Source: Lingula anatina (Eukaryota > Brachiopoda > Lingulata > Lingulida > Lingulidae). From it: a DNA stretch of 64,000 bases. Position 1 is the stretch's first letter. Every line of letters starts with the position of its first letter. This document shows positions 60,501-64,000 of this stretch, one piece after another. Position numbers and translations under genes: made by a program. The notes under the pieces were generated by a model. It saw nothing but the letters and a program-made list of their open reading frames with translations, was not told where the DNA came from and did no database searches. The stretch covers positions 131,220 through 195,219 of the forward strand of contig NW_019775796.1 of assembly GCF_001039355.2 (NCBI RefSeq), given 5' to 3'.

Positions 60501-63474
60501 TAGTTTTGTGTTCAATTGCTGGTACGGCTGTAATCTGGGCAAGAGTGTATAGAAGCACACAACGTCCTGCTATGTATACCCAACCCTCTGGACAGTAGGT
60601 TTCATGGTGCGTATACCATTGGGATGCTGGGGAATTTACCAGCAATGATTTGGAAGCGGCTGTAATTGAATTCTTATTTGATTCCGGAACTGCAGGCTTT
60701 TTACAGATCGCGGCCATACAGCAGATTGGTTGGTGACACGGGACTTTGGCCCAGTTCCCCCAGCGTGCTTTCCCTTGGGTTGGAAATGGTAGAAATGCCA
60801 TCATAATGACACAGTCGCGCTTGTCGCCTCGGAACGGCTGCAGAACATCTTCCGTGACAATTGTTTTCAGTGAATAAGGAATCTTACATGAATTGAATCC
60901 ATAACTTTTTGGGCCGTACCATTCACTGTATACAAGAGCTCCCCCATCCGTCCAGTTGTAGTGCTGTAAGATGAATTTGATATGATTCATTGGGAAGTGT
61001 AGAGAGGAGCGATGGCATGCAGCCATCCCATGGAAGGATCTCACTCACAAAAACACACGATATATATGTACGTTAATGACTCGATCTATTCAATGTGGAA
61101 AAAAATCATCAATCTTCAGTGGTAACATCGGAGACAAAGCGGAGTGTAGATTTTTTTTTGTTATATTACATCATTTTGACAAAGAAAAACCTATAGCAGA
61201 CAATGTAGGATGTTTACAACAAATAAATCTTTTGTTGGGTGAAAAAAATGGGTAAACAAAGTAGACCCCCTATTTTTGTTTACGTTTTACATCGACAACG
61301 ATATCACATAGTGTCAAACCATGCCCAAACAGGTATATTTCAATCCTTTAAGGTTTAAAGTTTGAATAAAAATATGTTTATAAGGAGTCATGACAACGTA
61401 TGACGTCACAGGAATGGACATGATATCAAAACCCTTTCAGTCTTTAAATAATAGACTATAACCAGGTCAAAGGCCTGTATTTCATTGTAAATATTTATCC
61501 ATTAAAACCATTGTTTTAGTTATAAGTAGCAATCTTTTTTACATAATTATTGGCCAAAGTTCACGCAAGATTTTTCGTTTTGTGGAGTGAATCAATATAT
61601 CATTTTTGATGATTTAAGCAAAAGCAACTCTGGGCACATTTTCATTGTTGAATGTACAGGGGCCTGATCCGTATTTTTATTATTAATATAACCTGTTTGA
61701 TCTGATATTCAGAATGTTTAAGTCTTTTATCGTTCTGAATCTATTTCTTATGACAACTAACCTTAAAATTCCGAATCCCTAGATATTCCCGCTTCTTTTT
61801 ATATATCTATCGTTTAATCACATCAACTGTTGACAAAAATTTTGCTGAAAGTAGTGCAAAAATGGCCGTCGCTTCAGACAGTGTGCTCCCGCAGCTCGAA
61901 ATCTGCGAACAGACTGTATTTTTTTCACCCAACAAAAGATTTGTTTATTTTAAAACATCCTCCATTGTTTGCTATAGATTTTGTCAAAATGATGTAATAT
62001 AACAAAAGAAAAAAAAAAAAACTCAAATGTATTCTCCGCTGTATCCCTGGTGTTATTATTATCTTCAAGTTACATAATTGTGGGATCATTTAATATATTT
62101 GTGTAGCTTTTACTATATAGAAAGGAACTATAAGGTAGTCTGATTTTTACCCATTTTTTTCTACCAGTCAATAAGAAGGTTCTAAATAAAAGAATAAGAG
62201 TTTACACATAAAGTGCCTGTAAACTTAACAACTTTTCCATTGAAACATTACGGTAGCCTATCTGTATCTCATAATAGAAGATTGTTAGAAGCTAGAACTG
62301 TGAAAATCATGCAATATTTATAACATGATTTTCAGTGAAGTCATTGGTTTCCATAAATTAAAATTCTAAAAAAGCTTACCTGGTCTGTAGATTTAAGTCC
62401 TATGTAGATTGCTGTCGTTCGGTGATACCTACCACAGTTACTATCTAAATCTATAATCTCTACGCTATGTAGACCTCTACTCAGAAAGCGAGCTTCACGC
62501 CGAGTTTGTATGCTAACAAGATGTCCGGAATCTCTCTCACACTCGATGTCGGCTTCGGACCACGTTTTTACATTATATTGCCTAAACAGATAACAGTTCC
62601 CCTCAAAAAGGCTGTATCCTGGGTGGCATGAAAACGGTTCCACCATTTTACGGGGAATGGTTTTGTACTCAGCACGTACGTCGTATTGCAGTGGACCGTC
62701 ACACGGTGACCATTCGATGCTCATTTGGTCATAATTTCCACGAAGTGATGAAAATTGCTTAGAACTATTCATGAAATGGGTATGCAATTTTACCTCATTG
62801 TATTCTGTCACGTCATAAAATGTAAACGTCCCACAAGGGATATAACGATTGTTTTCAAGGGTTATTTGCAAGATGTGATCAGCAGGAGCAGTCAAATAAA
62901 ACTTACAGCCTGCCGTCAAATTGCCGCGGTTGATTCTGATCCAACCTGAACGTGAATATTCAACATGTGTGCACGGCAATTTGCGATCTTCACAATCGTC
63001 CACCACATCTATATCAGCCTTCAACCCTGTGGCACGGACATCTAGATCGCTACTAAATATAACCTCAACTGAAGAGTTAAAGCATAGTTGAACATTTAGA
63101 ATACTGGGTTCGGAAAACGTATATGAGCCACACACTGCTCCCCATAACGTCTGTATATCTATATCTTGGTAGTATCTAAAGCCTTGACGAGAAATAACTA
63201 CCACGTAATCTTTGTCGCATCCTTCAGAAAGTTCTAGGTCAAACTTAGTGAAGCGAATGTTAGCCCACTTATAATCTGGTACTTTTATTTTTTCCTTTAC
63301 AGTAACTTCATTTGGATAAGTAGATCCTTCCTGTGGTACAACAAATCTAATGCCACATACTGGTTGGTAGCCGAGTATAGCAAATGCCAGGAAGATGTGG
63401 AAGTAAAAGAGTCCGTTCATTGCCCTTCTGTCCATCGCTTGACGGTGATTCGCTGACGGTGTATGTCCTAACAT
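57586..63474 (-). CDS. GRL101: GRL101-like mosaic receptor: CUB, C-type lectin, LDLa, LRR, 7TM
   Basis: Two coding exons: 63474-62380 and 60963-57586, joined in phase 0 (ACCAG/GTAAGC and TTACAG/CAC). The join restores a C-type lectin domain (YIGLKSTDQ + HYNWTDGG). The start is uncertain: ATGs at 63474, 63435 and 63420; the last gives 1,472 aa with an immediate signal peptide (FYFHIFLAFAILGYQPVCG). Approximate order, in that numbering: CUB-like 20-255; lectin-like 262-435; second lectin-like 468-620; five LDLa repeats 632-927 (CDGTSDCPEGEDEKSC type); LRR N-cap and about seven LRRs 932-1130; rhodopsin-type 7TM 1165-1440. The receptor part has TTDR in place of DRY, CWGP in TM6 and NPYLY in TM7. 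Lymnaea GRL101 has LDLa, LRR and 7TM parts; the CUB and lectin front is an extension of that plan. A possible acceptor (TTTTCACAG) just upstream of 63474 suggests a 5' non-coding exon. Ligand unknown. Confidence 0.9.
61123..62053. mobile_element. 0.93-kb TIR element in the GRL101-like intron
   Basis: Two arms of about 120 bp, at about 61,123-61,252 and 61,912-62,053, are inverted repeats. Shared words include TTGTTATATTACATCATTTT and AATCTTTTGTTGGGTGAAAA. The middle has no transposase frame. It occupies most of the 1.4-kb intron between the two coding exons. Confidence 0.8.
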
Positions 63475-63667
63475 TCTGTGAAAAGAATGGTTTTCTATTA
63501 ATCCTCAACGAAAACTCTAATCCATGAGTGTGCACGTGCGTGTGTTTTGTCTACCCTACTGAACCATGCCCAAGAACATGCCAATTGCAGTGCATTTATA
63601 GAGAGAAACTCGACACGGGTGTGGTTGCATTCTAAATGGAAAGCGGAAAAACGTCAGCGAGATGTGT

Positions 63668-63699
<32 letters not shown>

Positions 63700-64000
63700 C
63701 CCAAAGGTCACAGCTTACTTCAAACTGATAATATTTAATGCACTGTAGATTATCATTAAATATCGTTATTTGCCGGCAAGACAAGGGCCGCGTTCAGTTC
63801 TGAGTTATAAATTATTCATACATTTTATCGCCACGTTCATTGTTGTGAAGATCAATACCATCTGCAAATGAGTGCACCAAAATATCAAGAAAATTCTCTT
63901 ACCAAGTGGTATGTTGGTTATATCCCGTTTCCATCTAAAATATATGACATGGTCATTTTGCGTCATACGAGTGTATGATTGTTTCAAACAAATGATATAC
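63475..64000. other. Region upstream of the GRL101-like coding start
   Basis: Likely 5' UTR, intron or promoter of the minus-strand gene. Contains an A-run at about 63,673-63,697. No coding exon recognised. Confidence 0.45.

Noticed and set aside
61015-61044. ATG at 61,044 as the start of a 1,152-residue receptor
   Set aside because: The stretch before 60,963 reads as intron; using the TTACAG acceptor at 60,963 and the 62,380 donor completes a lectin domain, and no signal peptide follows the 61,044 ATG.
1-64000. tRNA, rRNA or other structured RNA genes
   Set aside because: None was recognised on reading; a covariance-model scan would be needed to exclude them.

Overview
The window looks like nuclear DNA from a metazoan, most likely a mollusc (inference). 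Genes have GT-AG introns, the intergenic DNA is AT-rich and full of microsatellites and small inverted-repeat transposons, and the one large receptor gene is of the GRL101 type, first described from the pond snail Lymnaea. Nothing bacterial, viral or organellar was seen.

Positions 1-48,385 hold a tandem array on the minus strand of UNC93A-like genes (12-TM major-facilitator-fold proteins). Each copy has the same four coding exons: exon 1 of about 373-487 nt, exon 2 of about 527-539 nt, exon 3 of exactly 268 nt and exon 4 of about 206-236 nt. Intron phases are 1, 0, 1 in every copy. From left to right: copy A (cut by the window edge, frameshifted), B (nonsense codon; two candidate last exons), C (exons 1-2 only), D, E, F and G (open), an orphan exon 4 (J'), H (decayed exons 1-2), I (nonsense codon) and J (open, with an extra intron inside exon 2). 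Copy K (50,064-53,115) is complete and on the plus strand, head to head with J.

Two duplication events can be read directly. A and B share coding and upstream sequence up to an ambiguous base at 11,389. An approximately 7-8 kb block carrying [F exons 1-2, G, J exon 4] is repeated as [H, I, J exon 4]; this explains why H lacks exons 3-4 and why an orphan J-type exon 4 sits at 37.6 kb. D, E and F form a third closely related set.

53-57.5 kb is gene-free, with low-complexity and dispersed repeats. From 57,586 to about 63,474 on the minus strand lies a two-coding-exon gene for a mosaic receptor of about 1,470-1,490 residues: signal peptide, CUB-like domains, C-type lectin domains, LDL-receptor class A repeats, leucine-rich repeats and a rhodopsin-type seven-helix domain. 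Its single intron carries an inverted-repeat element of about 0.93 kb.

The UNC93A-like proteins are presumably membrane proteins of related function. No functional link between them and the GRL101-like receptor can be seen beyond being neighbours. All gene models are read from splice signals and paralogue comparison, without transcript data.
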